A DNA stretch of 39,033 nucleotides, from positions 1-39,033 of the forward strand of contig JAADHQ010000036.1 in assembly GCA_013151795.1 (NCBI GenBank), read 5' to 3'. The notes beneath the pieces are model-generated. The model saw only the letters and a list, made by a program, of their open reading frames with translations. It did no database searches and was not told the DNA's origin. Shown here piece by piece: positions 16,277 through 25,436 of this stretch; the first letter of the stretch is position 1, and the number at the start of each line of letters is the position of its first letter. This stretch comes from Gammaproteobacteria bacterium. Lineage in GTDB: Bacteria > Pseudomonadota > Gammaproteobacteria > JAADHQ01. A program made the position numbers and the translations under genes.

Positions 16277-16524
16277 ATTATTTTGGTAGCCTGGTTACTC
16301 ATGGCTAATATTTGCCAAAAGCAAGGAGGCGTAATTAAACAGGGATGCAGAGAAAGTGTCAAGTCAAATTATTGAATTAATTCATGGTTTATAGCGATAT
16401 TATTTTTCTAATGAATTTTTAAGTTGCTGTTTTCTAATAAACATTACTATAATAACCCTGCATTTCAGTCCTTGATCACCCGCTGTAAATACAATAGGGT
16501 AACTTCTTTTACGGAATAAACCTG

Positions 16525-17586
16525 ATGAGCCTGCCACAAACCTCACCTAAACAATACCAACTAATAGAAACCCGGCTCCAGGAAAAACTGGACAACGGTA
16601 CTACTCGCTGTCACTTATGTCTGTGGCGCTGCAAAATCGGACATGGGCAACGTGGTTTCTGTCAGGCCCACGTCAACCGTAATGGCACATTGTACAATCT
16701 GTCGTATGGAATTCTATCCGCTATTGATATTGGTGCAATTGAGGACAAACCGGTTAAACATTTTCGCCCTGGCACACAGGTTATGTCGGTTGGCAGTTTT
16801 GGTTGTAATTTTCGCTGCGGGGGCTGCCATAACCTCGATATTTCATGGGGAGTTGAAGCCCTGGATGAACTCGCACAAGGTGAATCCACTGCCGCCTATG
16901 TTACACCCGAAGATCTGATAGCAGCCGCTTTACGTTACAAGGTTGATGGCATTGCTTTCACCTACTCCGAACCTGCTGTGTGGCTTGAATATGTCCAGGA
17001 CGTCGCAGAGCTTGCACACAAGGCAGGCCTGTATACTTTATATGTAAGCAATAGTTTTGTTACCGATGAAGCACTTGAACTCATGGCAGCGCAGGTAGAT
17101 GTGTTGTGCTCTGATATTAAAAGCCTGAGCGATGATTTTTATCAAGACATCTGCAAGCTATCTTCAGTTGAACAGGTTTTAGGATCAATTGAAAAAGCTC
17201 ATAAACTGGGCATTCACGTTGAAACGCGTACGAATATTATTCCAACTAAAAATGATAATCTGGATGAATTAACCCGCATCGCACAGTGGATTTATGATCA
17301 CCTTGGCGCCGACAGTCCCTGGCATATTACGCGATTTTTCCCTGCTTATAAATTATCTCACTTACCCATGACACCTTCTGACATCATGCATAAAGCATAC
17401 AATGCCGCAAAGAAGATCGGGCTTAATAATGTTTATGTTTATGATGACAAAGGATGTGATTGTGCAGAATCTAACACCCCTGTCAGTGCCTACTTTGATA
17501 CTGATACAGACAAAATGCATGAAATAAAAAAATGTGCTGCCAGTTGCTGTGGTGATGAGGGTATTTTGTTAAAAAAATATGAATAA
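16525..17586 (+). CDS. amrS: AmmeMemoRadiSam-system radical SAM enzyme
   Basis: A 353-residue radical SAM protein of the AmmeMemoRadiSam group (COG1180, relatives of pyruvate formate-lyase activating enzyme). The [4Fe-4S]-SAM motif is Cys94-NFR-Cys98-GG-Cys101 in SFGCNFRCGGCHN. An N-terminal cysteine group C29-x2-C32-x3-C36 and C46, in the order typical for the family, may bind another metal. FTYSEPAVWLEY and ETRTNIIP are family-like. The C-terminal tail is Cys-rich (CDCAES, CAASCCGDEG). The usual partner families, Memo and AMMECR1, are not in this window. The reaction of the system is unknown. It converges with mutY. Confidence 0.9.
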   Translation: MSLPQTSPKQYQLIETRLQEKLDNGTTRCHLCLWRCKIGHGQRGFCQAHVNRNGTLYNLSYGILSAIDIGAIEDKPVKHFRPGTQVMSVGSFGCNFRCGGCHNLDISWGVEALDELAQGESTAAYVTPEDLIAAALRYKVDGIAFTYSEPAVWLEYVQDVAELAHKAGLYTLYVSNSFVTDEALELMAAQVDVLCSDIKSLSDDFYQDICKLSSVEQVLGSIEKAHKLGIHVETRTNIIPTKNDNLDELTRIAQWIYDHLGADSPWHITRFFPAYKLSHLPMTPSDIMHKAYNAAKKIGLNNVYVYDDKGCDCAESNTPVSAYFDTDTDKMHEIKKCAASCCGDEGILLKKYE

Positions 17587-17612
17587 AATAATAATCAATA
17601 ACTATTAGTGCG

Positions 17613-18644
17613 TCAGGCCATCACCATTATTTTCTTTACTGATGCAGATAAGCCACGACTGCCTGGCTTCTTGATATCCACCCATTCATAACTGCCTTTA
17701 TCAAAAATCATTGAAACATCCTGTTCAACTTCAATCTGTTTCGGTACAACATTTAACTGGTAATGACTAAAGGTATGTTTCCAGGAAGACAGCGTATTAA
17801 TAGCATTCACTTTCAGACCGAGCTTGGTACACACCTCATCAATCATTTTTTCTGATTCACACTCAGGCAAACTCCATAGCCCGCCCCATATTCCTGTCGG
17901 CGGTCTTTTTTCCAGTAACACTCTGTTACCTTTTTTGATTAATAGCATAACTCTCGAACGCTGAGGCAGCGCCTGTTTCTTTTTCGGTGTCGGTAAATCA
18001 TTAATCATATCGTGTGACAATGCCTGACAATCTTCTGAAACAGGGCAACAATCACAGGATGGTTTGCTACGCGTACACAAAGTAGCCCCCATATCCATCA
18101 TCGCCTGATTATATTCTGCAACATTTTTTTCAGGTGTCAGGTCTTCTGAAATTTCCCACAACTTATCCATGACTTTTTTATTACCCGTCCACCCATGTAT
18201 TCCAACATGTCTTGCCAGGACACGTTTCACGTTTCCGTCGAGAATAGGATGCCGTTGATTTTTTGATAAAGATAAAATCGCGCCCGCGGTAGAACGACCA
18301 ATGCCGGGTAAAGACATAACCTGTTCTACTGAAACTGGAAACCGTCCACCAGAACCAGAAACTACTAGCCGGGCAGTTTTATGCAAATTTCTTGCGCGCG
18401 CATAATAACCCAGTCCAGCCCAATACTGCATAACCTCATCAGTATCAGCCTCCGCCAGTTGTTTTATATTCGGGAAACGCCGCATAAACTTCTGGTAATA
18501 AGGAATGACAGTGGCAACCTGAGTCTGTTGCAACATAATCTCCGAGATCCAGACACGATAAGGCGTGCAGTTTTTTTGCCACGGAAGGTCCTTGCGACCG
18601 TGGCTTTTAAACCATTTTGTTATGCGCACACTAAAATGCACCAT
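17613..18644 (-). CDS. mutY: A/G-specific adenine DNA glycosylase MutY
   Basis: MutY removes adenine mispaired with 8-oxoguanine in DNA. The 343 residues match the family length (E. coli 350). The catalytic Glu35 is in SEIMLQQTQV, the helix-hairpin-helix is LPGIGRSTAGAIL (112-124), and the catalytic Asp136 is in HPILDGNVKRV. The iron-sulfur cluster ligands are Cys190-x6-Cys197-x2-Cys200-x5-Cys206. A C-terminal Nudix-like domain that recognises 8-oxoG spans about 225-343 (EKRPPTGIWGGLWSLPE). It follows asmA on the same strand with a 76-bp gap, a pairing common in gammaproteobacteria; yggX, often next, is absent. Confidence 0.97.
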   Translation of the reverse strand: MVHFSVRITKWFKSHGRKDLPWQKNCTPYRVWISEIMLQQTQVATVIPYYQKFMRRFPNIKQLAEADTDEVMQYWAGLGYYARARNLHKTARLVVSGSGGRFPVSVEQVMSLPGIGRSTAGAILSLSKNQRHPILDGNVKRVLARHVGIHGWTGNKKVMDKLWEISEDLTPEKNVAEYNQAMMDMGATLCTRSKPSCDCCPVSEDCQALSHDMINDLPTPKKKQALPQRSRVMLLIKKGNRVLLEKRPPTGIWGGLWSLPECESEKMIDEVCTKLGLKVNAINTLSSWKHTFSHYQLNVVPKQIEVEQDVSMIFDKGSYEWVDIKKPGSRGLSASVKKIMVMA

Positions 18645-18720
18645 TGATTAATTCCACCTGCTCACACATAAATCACCATGCATATACATTCTTATTATAT
18701 ACGTGCATACATAGCCGTTA

Positions 18721-20667
18721 TTAAAATAGCCCCTTGAATCGGTCCTTTAGCTTGTTTTTTAATTTCCTCTTGAGTTTATTTTTAACTTCCTGTTTAAGAA
18801 CATCACCAAGCTCAACCTTATAAGCCAGCTTTTTAAATGGCCCTTTAATTCGAACAGGAATGGTCACGCCTTTTAGCTTGGCCAGCGAGTCTCCCCCTTG
18901 CCCCGAAAGTGAAGCAACCACTTTTGCTTTTACCAGATAACTCATGCTTTCTTTAACCAGATCTGCTGTACCTGCACCCTGAACACGCAGCAAAGGTGTC
19001 TGAATATCAAGATCACGATTATCAATCACGCCGTTGCGTACGATCGCGCTTCCCTTCATCGAGGTAAAATCAGTTTTTTCAGGTTCATTTGCAGGTGCTG
19101 GCAGCCCTTTAATAATATTATAGGCCCGCCGTATTTTCAGCGGAATATTCACCCCTTTTATGCTGCCGTCTAGAAAGGCGAAACCTAAGGTACCGTTTAA
19201 TTGTTTTTTGATTGCACTAACCGTATTGCCTTTCCCTGTTAATTTAGCAGATAAGTTTGCTGTCCCTTCAACCCAGTCCATGTCCATTAAATCTTTAAAT
19301 AAAGGCGCGGACTGGATTTTTGACAGTTTCTCATTCATTGATAAAATCATCTGATTACCGCGTACATCCAGTGTAATATCGCCTGTATAACGCCCTCCAT
19401 ACATTTTCGCACTTGCAGGAAAAACACGAATCAGGCCTTGTTTAGCTGACAACACCATTTCAACCGACTCTGATCGTAAATTCGTTACTTTTAATTTTCC
19501 AATTTTGAATGAGCCTTTTACATCCAGCCCCCTCAACATTTCAACCGGCAAATCAATCCGGTCATCTGCACCAGTCTTTACCTTGGCTTCAGTTTTTGCT
19601 TCCGATTTAGCAACCGGGGGCATATAACGATCCACATCAATATCATCTATTGCAATCTGATACCTGATTGACGGGTGTGCAAAGTTTGATACTGTCGCAT
19701 TACCCTTTAAGATTGAATCATCCAGGTATAATATCAATTTTGATACATCCAGCTTTGTCGCGCTGGCATTTATCGATAATTCCAGTTGCGCCTTGCCTAG
19801 TACAGTTGCGTCATTTGTTTTTGGCAAAACAACACCAAACTCTCCAGCCAGTTCTCTGGGTACAAATGTATTACTTTTTAAATTCATCCTGACTACAGGC
19901 TCATTATTTAATTGCGTTATATTTATAGACCCATCCAGCTTCAACCCCCCTAGTTGCAATTTTAAAGCTGACATACTCAATGATTGCTTGTCTTTATCAA
20001 GATTCACAAGCGTCGACAACCCTACTTTCCACGACGTTCCTGCCTTTTTATCTTTAACGGTAAAGCCCAGATCCAGATCCACTGGCTTTCCTTTTCCGAG
20101 AGCACCCGTTTCCAGATTCAGTCCTTCAACATGATAATCAACTCCAGCTTGCTCATCATCCCAGGATAAATTTGCATTTATTATAGATAACCCGCCAATT
20201 GATACTGCAGCGCTGTCTTTTCCAGATGCCTTATCTTCCTCCGTTTTTTTCGGGGTTGTGCTCTCCTGCACCAGATCGTCCCAATTGCTGCGACCCTGTT
20301 TGTTTTTTGCCAGATTTACATTCACGCCATCAAGCACTATTGAATCCATAACGACCGTCTGACTCAATAATGGCATCACCTTTACCTTCACCTTGATCTG
20401 TTTGAACCGAGCAAAGGCCTTGTCCCCGAATCCCTTCGCGTTACTCAAACTTGTTTCACCAATACTTAATCCCACCCAGGGGAAAAACGACAATGACAAG
20501 TCGCCCTTGATCGTTAGCTCACGCCCCGTTTCTTTTTTCACTAATTCAGTGATCTCTTCGCGATAATCATTCGGGTCAATAAAAATGCTGGCTAAAATAA
20601 TTGCCCCCACGAATAAAACAGCAATTATTATCGCGGTAAATCCCAATATTTTTAGTGGTTTATTCAT
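18721..20667 (-). CDS. asmA: AsmA family protein
   Basis: A 648-residue envelope protein of the AsmA family. One N-terminal membrane anchor (about residues 8-30, ILGFTAIIIAVLFVGAIILA) precedes DPNDYREEITELVKKETGRE, the family's opening motif. The long periplasmic part is rich in beta strands, consistent with the bridge-like lipid-transfer groove proposed for AsmA-like proteins. AsmA was linked to outer-membrane assembly and phospholipid traffic in E. coli. The C-terminal 25 residues are a strongly basic stretch (KNKLKRKLKNKLKDRFKGLF). It precedes mutY on the same strand and is divergent from the host-attachment gene. Confidence 0.93.
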   Translation of the reverse strand: MNKPLKILGFTAIIIAVLFVGAIILASIFIDPNDYREEITELVKKETGRELTIKGDLSLSFFPWVGLSIGETSLSNAKGFGDKAFARFKQIKVKVKVMPLLSQTVVMDSIVLDGVNVNLAKNKQGRSNWDDLVQESTTPKKTEEDKASGKDSAAVSIGGLSIINANLSWDDEQAGVDYHVEGLNLETGALGKGKPVDLDLGFTVKDKKAGTSWKVGLSTLVNLDKDKQSLSMSALKLQLGGLKLDGSINITQLNNEPVVRMNLKSNTFVPRELAGEFGVVLPKTNDATVLGKAQLELSINASATKLDVSKLILYLDDSILKGNATVSNFAHPSIRYQIAIDDIDVDRYMPPVAKSEAKTEAKVKTGADDRIDLPVEMLRGLDVKGSFKIGKLKVTNLRSESVEMVLSAKQGLIRVFPASAKMYGGRYTGDITLDVRGNQMILSMNEKLSKIQSAPLFKDLMDMDWVEGTANLSAKLTGKGNTVSAIKKQLNGTLGFAFLDGSIKGVNIPLKIRRAYNIIKGLPAPANEPEKTDFTSMKGSAIVRNGVIDNRDLDIQTPLLRVQGAGTADLVKESMSYLVKAKVVASLSGQGGDSLAKLKGVTIPVRIKGPFKKLAYKVELGDVLKQEVKNKLKRKLKNKLKDRFKGLF

Positions 20668-20935
20668 TTAATTAAGCACCTTCTCTAGAAAGGATAAGAT
20701 TTCATCCTTTAATTATTCAATATTTTCAAATACTTTAAGTTCTTGTAGCTGACGCTGCCATGCTACCCTGATTAAAAACTGGCGAAACCTGTATTTCTTA
20801 CTAATCTGTATATTATGGTGGCTCGTCCCACCTACTGTTTAGAAAAATTAATATCTCATACTAATTAATCAATAATAACAGTCTAATGCAAGCTTGCCTG
20901 TACTGGAAGCCAACAATAAATAAAGGAGGATTCAT

Positions 20936-21424
20936 ATGAATCAATATTGTGTTGTCGTGGCCAATGGAAAAAATGCGCGCTTTTTTACCCTCGAAGACTC
21001 TGATTCACCTGAAATAGAATCAGGGCCCAACCTGGTCAAATTAAAAGAACTCTCAAACCCCGAACATAGTAAAAATCAGGAAAAACAATCGACAGACTCA
21101 AAAAGTGGAGGCAACCGTGGTCATGGTGGTCAATCGCATGGCTATGATGACCATCGAAGCAAGCATGAAGATAATATTGAAAGGCGTTTTGCCAACGCCA
21201 TTGCTGATGAATGCAAACGATTCCACCAAAACAAGAATAGCCATGTGGTGCTTGTTTCTCAAAAGCGTATGTTAGGGCATCTTCGCAGCGCGATGGAATC
21301 ACGCCTTGGCCATATAAAAACACAGGAGCTAGCCAAAGATCTTTGTAAACTAAATGCTCATGATATTCATCTGCATCTTGCTAAAGAACAGATTATACCC
21401 AGGCGTCGACCACCTTCCCTTTAA
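20936..21424 (+). CDS. Host attachment protein family (baeRF-like)
   Basis: A 162-residue protein of the family annotated as required for attachment to host cells (Host_attach), first named from plant-associated bacteria and related to bacterial release-factor-like baeRF domains. The opening NQYCVVVANGKNARFFTLED and the end AKDLCKLNAHDIHLHLAKEQ are typical. The middle (about residues 45-80) is a low-complexity His/Gly/Ser/Asp stretch (GGNRGHGGQSHGYDDHRSKH) in place of the usual short linker. A strong ribosome site, AAAGGAGG, precedes the ATG. The attachment name should not be taken as the function here. A clear terminator follows. Confidence 0.82.
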   Translation: MNQYCVVVANGKNARFFTLEDSDSPEIESGPNLVKLKELSNPEHSKNQEKQSTDSKSGGNRGHGGQSHGYDDHRSKHEDNIERRFANAIADECKRFHQNKNSHVVLVSQKRMLGHLRSAMESRLGHIKTQELAKDLCKLNAHDIHLHLAKEQIIPRRRPPSL

Positions 21425-21442
21425 TAAAACGCTTTGGTCATT

Positions 21443-21477
21443 GATTAATGCCTCCCATATGAGGCGTTAATCTTTTT
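21443..21477 (+). terminator. Rho-independent terminator after the host-attachment gene
   Basis: GATTAATGCCTC (21443-21454), loop CCATAT, and GAGGCGTTAATC (21461-21472) form a 12-bp stem with one G-T wobble, followed by TTTTT. It separates this gene from the dsrC-like gene. Confidence 0.88.
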
Positions 21478-21559
21478 CAGCCTCTTTCCTGATCAAACAT
21501 CTCTACGGCCCTATTTAACGATAATCACTTATTTTTAATGTAGAATATCTATTTAAGAT

Positions 21560-21589
21560 TTGACTAATATTATATAAGTAATCTATACT
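21560..21589 (+). promoter_or_regulatory. Sigma70-like promoter for the dsrC-like gene
   Basis: TTGACT (21560-21565) and TATACT (21584-21589) are separated by 18 bp and each differs from consensus by one base. They lie 43 bp before the GTG start and after the upstream terminator, so this should be the gene's own promoter. Confidence 0.6.
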
Positions 21590-21632
21590 CTTTTGCTCAA
21601 GTATTTTTTTTATTATTTTTGGAGGCGATCCA

Positions 21633-21923
21633 GTGGATTTAAATGTAGATGGCGAAGGTTATTTAGTAGACCGCGGCGACTGGACTGAAGAAGTTGCGCG
21701 CGAATTAGCCACACGTGATGGCATGGAAGTAACCGACCAGATAATGGAACTGCTGAATGCTGCAAGATCCATGTACGATGCAAACGGTGTTGTGCCTCCC
21801 ATTCGTAAATTCTCCAAGGCTGTGGAGCTATCCACTAAAGATCTTTACGATATTTTTAAAAAAGGCCCGATGAAACTGGTTTGTAAATGGGGCGGACTGC
21901 CTAAACCGACTGGCTGTGTATAA
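21633..21923 (+). CDS. DsrC/TusE-family sulfur carrier protein, two-cysteine form
   Basis: A 96-residue protein of the DsrC/TusE family, ending GGLPKPTGCV. Both redox cysteines of true DsrC are present: Cys95 next to the C-terminus and Cys84, ten residues apart (CKWGGLPKPTGC). TusE of E. coli, which works in tRNA thiolation, has only the last one. DsrC carries sulfur as a trisulfide in dissimilatory sulfur oxidation or sulfite reduction. The start is GTG with GGAGG 7 bp upstream. Compared with classical DsrC it lacks about 8 residues between the Lys-Ala-Val helix and LYDIFKKGP, where DsrC has the GKEKGNS loop. No dsrAB or tus genes are near; promoter and terminators suggest a single-gene unit. 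Confidence 0.88.
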   Translation: MDLNVDGEGYLVDRGDWTEEVARELATRDGMEVTDQIMELLNAARSMYDANGVVPPIRKFSKAVELSTKDLYDIFKKGPMKLVCKWGGLPKPTGCV

Positions 21924-21954
21924 ACTCTGATTTTCATCCCGCTTAGTGCCTGAC

Positions 21955-21986
21955 AGACGGAGGGAATGTAGCTGCCCCCCGTCTTT
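21955..21986 (+). terminator. Probable terminator after the dsrC-like gene
   Basis: AGACGGAGGG (21955-21964) pairs with CCCCCCGTCT (21975-21984) with one mismatch and a 10-base loop, followed by TTCAATTTC. The T-run is interrupted but the stem is strong and GC-rich. Confidence 0.65.
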
Positions 21987-22069
21987 CAATTTCATACTCA
22001 AATTTTATATTTATACGTGAAAATCATGTAACATTCACACATGTTTAGTCACGACATTAAATACTCAAA

Positions 22070-23116
22070 ATGAATACTTCTCAAGATCCACAAAATAATA
22101 AACCCATCTTCATATGGCTCATATTAGTCTGCACATTAATTTTTTGCATGGTAGTACTCGGCGGGGTAACACGACTGACCAATTCCGGTCTTTCCATGGT
22201 GAACTGGAAACCGATAGTAGGCTGGCTTCCACCGCTAAACAACACTGAATGGCAAACGGAATTCACCCATTATCAGCAATCACCTGAATTTCAAAAACGC
22301 AATTTTCACATGGATGTTGAACAATTTAAATCCATCTACTACTTTGAATATGCTCACCGTCTGCTTGGGCGCACTATCGGTTTGGCATTTTTGCTACCAT
22401 TTTTATATTTTCTGATCCGAAAAAAAATCCAGCGGACACTCATACCAAAGATGCTCATCATGTTTGTACTTGGTGGCCTGCAAGGTGTGCTTGGCTGGTA
22501 TATGGTCAAAAGCGGACTCGTGAATAACCCGCATGTCAGCCAATACCGTCTAACGGCACATCTGACAGCAGCCATTGCGATCTATAGTTACATATTATGG
22601 GTCGCACTCGGCCTTGTCTGGACCAAAGGCCGTTGTCAGGCTGAAATCCATCTGGAGCCCTTAAGAAAATTTGGTATCGGGGTCACCACGCTGATTCTGA
22701 TAATGATCATATCGGGTGGTTTTGTAGCAGGTACCAAAGCTGGCCTGGCATTTAATACCTTTCCGCTCATGAATGGACAGTTTATTCCTGATGGCCTGTT
22801 CTCAATGACACCTTTTTATCTTAATTTTTTCGAAAACCTGTTAACCGTCCAGTTTGACCATCGCATGATAGCCTATGGCTTGTTCATTATTATTCCGGTT
22901 TTCTGGTTACGTATTCAAAAAAGCCCAGCGCAACCTCGTACAAAGAAAATTGCCCATTTATTCATTTTAATGCTGGGTATACAAATTAGCCTGGGTATTT
23001 CAACATTGCTATTCCACGTTCCAGTCGCACTCGGCGTCACTCATCAAGGTGGTGCTCTTGTTTTATTAACCCTGGCATTAATGATGAATCATGAGTTAAG
23101 AAAAGTTCGAAAATAA
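22070..23116 (+). CDS. ctaA: Heme A synthase (COX15/CtaA)
   Basis: This inner-membrane enzyme oxidises the methyl group of heme O to give heme A for cytochrome aa3-type oxidases. The 348-residue protein has eight predicted membrane helices and looks like the COX15-type class: GGVTRLTNSGLSMVNWKPIVGWLPP at 31-55 and NTFPLMNGQFIPDG at 229-242. The conserved heme-ligand histidines are His96 (YAHRLLGR), His164 (TAHLTAA), His264 (FDHRMIAY) and His325 (THQGGAL). It implies a heme A-containing oxidase elsewhere in the genome. ctaB and cox genes are not adjacent, which is unusual for this gene. Confidence 0.95.
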   Translation: MNTSQDPQNNKPIFIWLILVCTLIFCMVVLGGVTRLTNSGLSMVNWKPIVGWLPPLNNTEWQTEFTHYQQSPEFQKRNFHMDVEQFKSIYYFEYAHRLLGRTIGLAFLLPFLYFLIRKKIQRTLIPKMLIMFVLGGLQGVLGWYMVKSGLVNNPHVSQYRLTAHLTAAIAIYSYILWVALGLVWTKGRCQAEIHLEPLRKFGIGVTTLILIMIISGGFVAGTKAGLAFNTFPLMNGQFIPDGLFSMTPFYLNFFENLLTVQFDHRMIAYGLFIIIPVFWLRIQKSPAQPRTKKIAHLFILMLGIQISLGISTLLFHVPVALGVTHQGGALVLLTLALMMNHELRKVRK

Positions 23117-23207
23117 CGAAACATTGATCCATATCAGGTGTCGTAAATTAAACATCGTTAATATAGAGCCCTTCACAGGGAACAGGCATTAGCTATACTA
23201 CAAACAT

Positions 23208-24203
23208 ATGATCGAAACCACTAACAACACACTTACCGACCCATATGGCAGAAAAATAGAATATGTGCGCCTGTCGGTTACAGATCAATGTGATCTACGG
23301 TGTTTTTATTGCATGCCTAAGGGCTTTAAGGATTATACTGAACCTGAAAACTGGTTACGCTTTGATGAAATAGAACGTGTTATTAATGCCTTTTCTGAGC
23401 TAGGAACCAAACGGGTACGTATTACCGGGGGTGAGCCACTGGTTCGAAAAAATCTCCCCGAACTCGTTTCCCGCCTGAATCAAATTACCGGCATAAAAGA
23501 TCTGTCACTCTCTACCAATGCCACCCGCTTGAGTAAACATGCCGACGCTTTGCAAATTGCAGGGATATCTCGAATTAACGTCAGCCTTGATACCTTGCAA
23601 GCCGACAAGTTTAAGCGAATTACGGGTGGCAAACTCGATAAAGTAATGAATGGAATCATGACTGCCAAAAGAGTCGGGTTTCACCCTATTAAAATCAACA
23701 TGGTTGCCATGCGCGGCATTAATGACGATGAAATCGAGGATATGGTTGCATTCTGCCTTGAGCATGACTTTACCCTGCGCTTTATCGAAACCATGCCGAT
23801 GGGGAATACCGGGCTTGAAGCCACGAATAACTACCTTGACCTGAAACTCGTCAAACAACAAATTGCTGAAAGTTATGAGCTTATTCCTGGCACTATGCCT
23901 GGTGGTGGGCCTGCTCGCTATTCTCAGGTTGCCGGTACAAATTTACGCATTGGGTTTATCACACCAATCTCTCAACATTTCTGTGAAACCTGTAACCGCG
24001 TAAGACTGGCAGTTGATGGCACCCTTTATATGTGCCTTGGCCAGGAAGATAAATTTGAATTGAGACCACTTTTACGTAAAGGCATTAGTGACGATGAACT
24101 CAAGCAAGCAATTCAATATGCAATCACCTTAAAACCTGAACGCCACGAATTTAACGAAAACCCCTCTCAAATTATTCGCTTCATGTCCTTAACCGGAGGT
24201 TAG
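23208..24203 (+). CDS. moaA: GTP 3',8-cyclase MoaA
   Basis: MoaA is the radical SAM enzyme that starts molybdenum cofactor synthesis by converting GTP to 3',8-cyclo-GTP. At 331 residues it is of normal length. The SAM cluster ligands are Cys28, Cys32 and Cys35 in TDQCDLRCFYCMP, and the second, GTP-binding cluster is Cys259, Cys262 and Cys276 in CETCNRVRLAVDGTLYMC. ITGGEPLVRK (72-81) is the SAM-binding GGEP. It ends with the conserved Gly-Gly tail (SLTGG). moaC, moaD and moaE are not adjacent, and I see no moco riboswitch in the 91-bp upstream gap. Confidence 0.97.
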   Translation: MIETTNNTLTDPYGRKIEYVRLSVTDQCDLRCFYCMPKGFKDYTEPENWLRFDEIERVINAFSELGTKRVRITGGEPLVRKNLPELVSRLNQITGIKDLSLSTNATRLSKHADALQIAGISRINVSLDTLQADKFKRITGGKLDKVMNGIMTAKRVGFHPIKINMVAMRGINDDEIEDMVAFCLEHDFTLRFIETMPMGNTGLEATNNYLDLKLVKQQIAESYELIPGTMPGGGPARYSQVAGTNLRIGFITPISQHFCETCNRVRLAVDGTLYMCLGQEDKFELRPLLRKGISDDELKQAIQYAITLKPERHEFNENPSQIIRFMSLTGG

Positions 24204-24320
24204 AGCCTAAAAAGGTATTGACTATACCGTGATCTGACCTGACACAGATCAAAAAAATATTTTAGATAAAACCATTCTTAATGTCCCGCTTCCCTGTTTT
24301 ACATTAATGATAGAGAACAC

Positions 24321-25436
24321 TTGCAGCAGCAAGCTAACTTAGATAGATTTAACAAGCCAATACAAGGAACCGGTACCTTGGATTATCACCCCGATAAAAG
24401 AAAGCTACTCGACACGCTACTTAAAAATCACTGCATTAATGCAGAACAATATCTGCGCTGCAAAAAAATAACCCGAATAACACCCGACAAATCTGACTGG
24501 CGACAATTTCTCGATCGTTTCCTGTTTTTTGCGGGTATCAGTTTATTGAGTTTGGGCATCCTGTTTTTCTTTGCTTATAACTGGCAGGATCTGCACAAAT
24601 TCACAAAATTTATCCTGATAGGATCTGCCATCCTGGGCTCGATTGCGTTAACGCATTTCAAAGGTACCGATAGTCCTGGTGGCAAAGGCGGTTTACTGCT
24701 TGCCAGCCTGCTCACTGGCATATTACTTGCTGTATACGGTCAAACCTACCAGACAGGCGCAGACCCTTACGGACTATTTCTCGGGTGGGCAATATTGATC
24801 TTAAGCTGGGTATGGTTAGCGCGATTACAGGCATTGTGGATATTATTTATTTTGCTGTGCAATCTGGCACTTATTATGTACTGGTCAGAATTTATGAGCA
24901 CACCCATCACTGGCGGTATTTTATTCAGTGGCAACCCGTTATTTTATCGGCTGACAGGCATATCGGACATAAAGCTAAATGAACTTCTTGTATTATTCAA
25001 CAGCATTGGACTCATCATTTGGGAATTTACACTGAAAAAGAAAACTCACCATGCAGACAGTCGCTGGGCAATTAGATTACTAGCCACTTATATAATCATA
25101 TCAACGAGCCAAATCTGGTTTACCGTACTATTCTCATATAACTATGGCCTGCAATACAAATCGTGGGGTCATGTTATTTTTGACGCTTCCATTTACACTA
25201 TAGTGTTAGCCTGCATCATTATGTTTTATAAAAACAGGGGGCGTGACCTGTACATACTTGCTGTCAGCTATTTTTCAGTTACATTTGCTGTCTGCGCTCT
25301 TATTGGAAAAGGCATAGGCGATGCCGCCACCAGCTTTCTACTCCTCTCTTTCATCGCTGTAGGACTAACCAGTGCCTTCACCTTCTCACTTAAAAAAACA
25401 GCACGGGAATGGAGGTTAGAAGATGGGTCAGGATGA
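24321..25436 (+). CDS. DUF2157 domain membrane protein
   Basis: A 371-residue inner-membrane protein with a cytoplasmic N-terminal part (about 70 residues) and around ten membrane segments; FFAYNWQDLHKFTKF at about 82-96 is the DUF2157 hallmark. The reading frame has no ATG before the membrane region, so TTG 24321 is taken as the start; AGAGA lies just upstream, and the true start could differ by some residues. It is the first of three overlapping genes (DUF2157, DUF4401, GDYXXLXY) that I recognise as a recurrent set in proteobacteria with no known function. A partial FNR-like sequence, CTGACACAGATCAA, is at 24239-24252. Confidence 0.82.
   Translation: MQQQANLDRFNKPIQGTGTLDYHPDKRKLLDTLLKNHCINAEQYLRCKKITRITPDKSDWRQFLDRFLFFAGISLLSLGILFFFAYNWQDLHKFTKFILIGSAILGSIALTHFKGTDSPGGKGGLLLASLLTGILLAVYGQTYQTGADPYGLFLGWAILILSWVWLARLQALWILFILLCNLALIMYWSEFMSTPITGGILFSGNPLFYRLTGISDIKLNELLVLFNSIGLIIWEFTLKKKTHHADSRWAIRLLATYIIISTSQIWFTVLFSYNYGLQYKSWGHVIFDASIYTIVLACIIMFYKNRGRDLYILAVSYFSVTFAVCALIGKGIGDAATSFLLLSFIAVGLTSAFTFSLKKTAREWRLEDGSG

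Noticed and set aside
23117-23207. Molybdenum-cofactor riboswitch before moaA
   Set aside because: The gap is only 91 bp and none of the conserved GC-rich motifs of that RNA could be found.
24239-24252. FNR box before the DUF2157 gene
   Set aside because: CTGACACAGATCAA matches only one half of TTGAT-N4-ATCAA well; mentioned in the gene entry but not called as a site.
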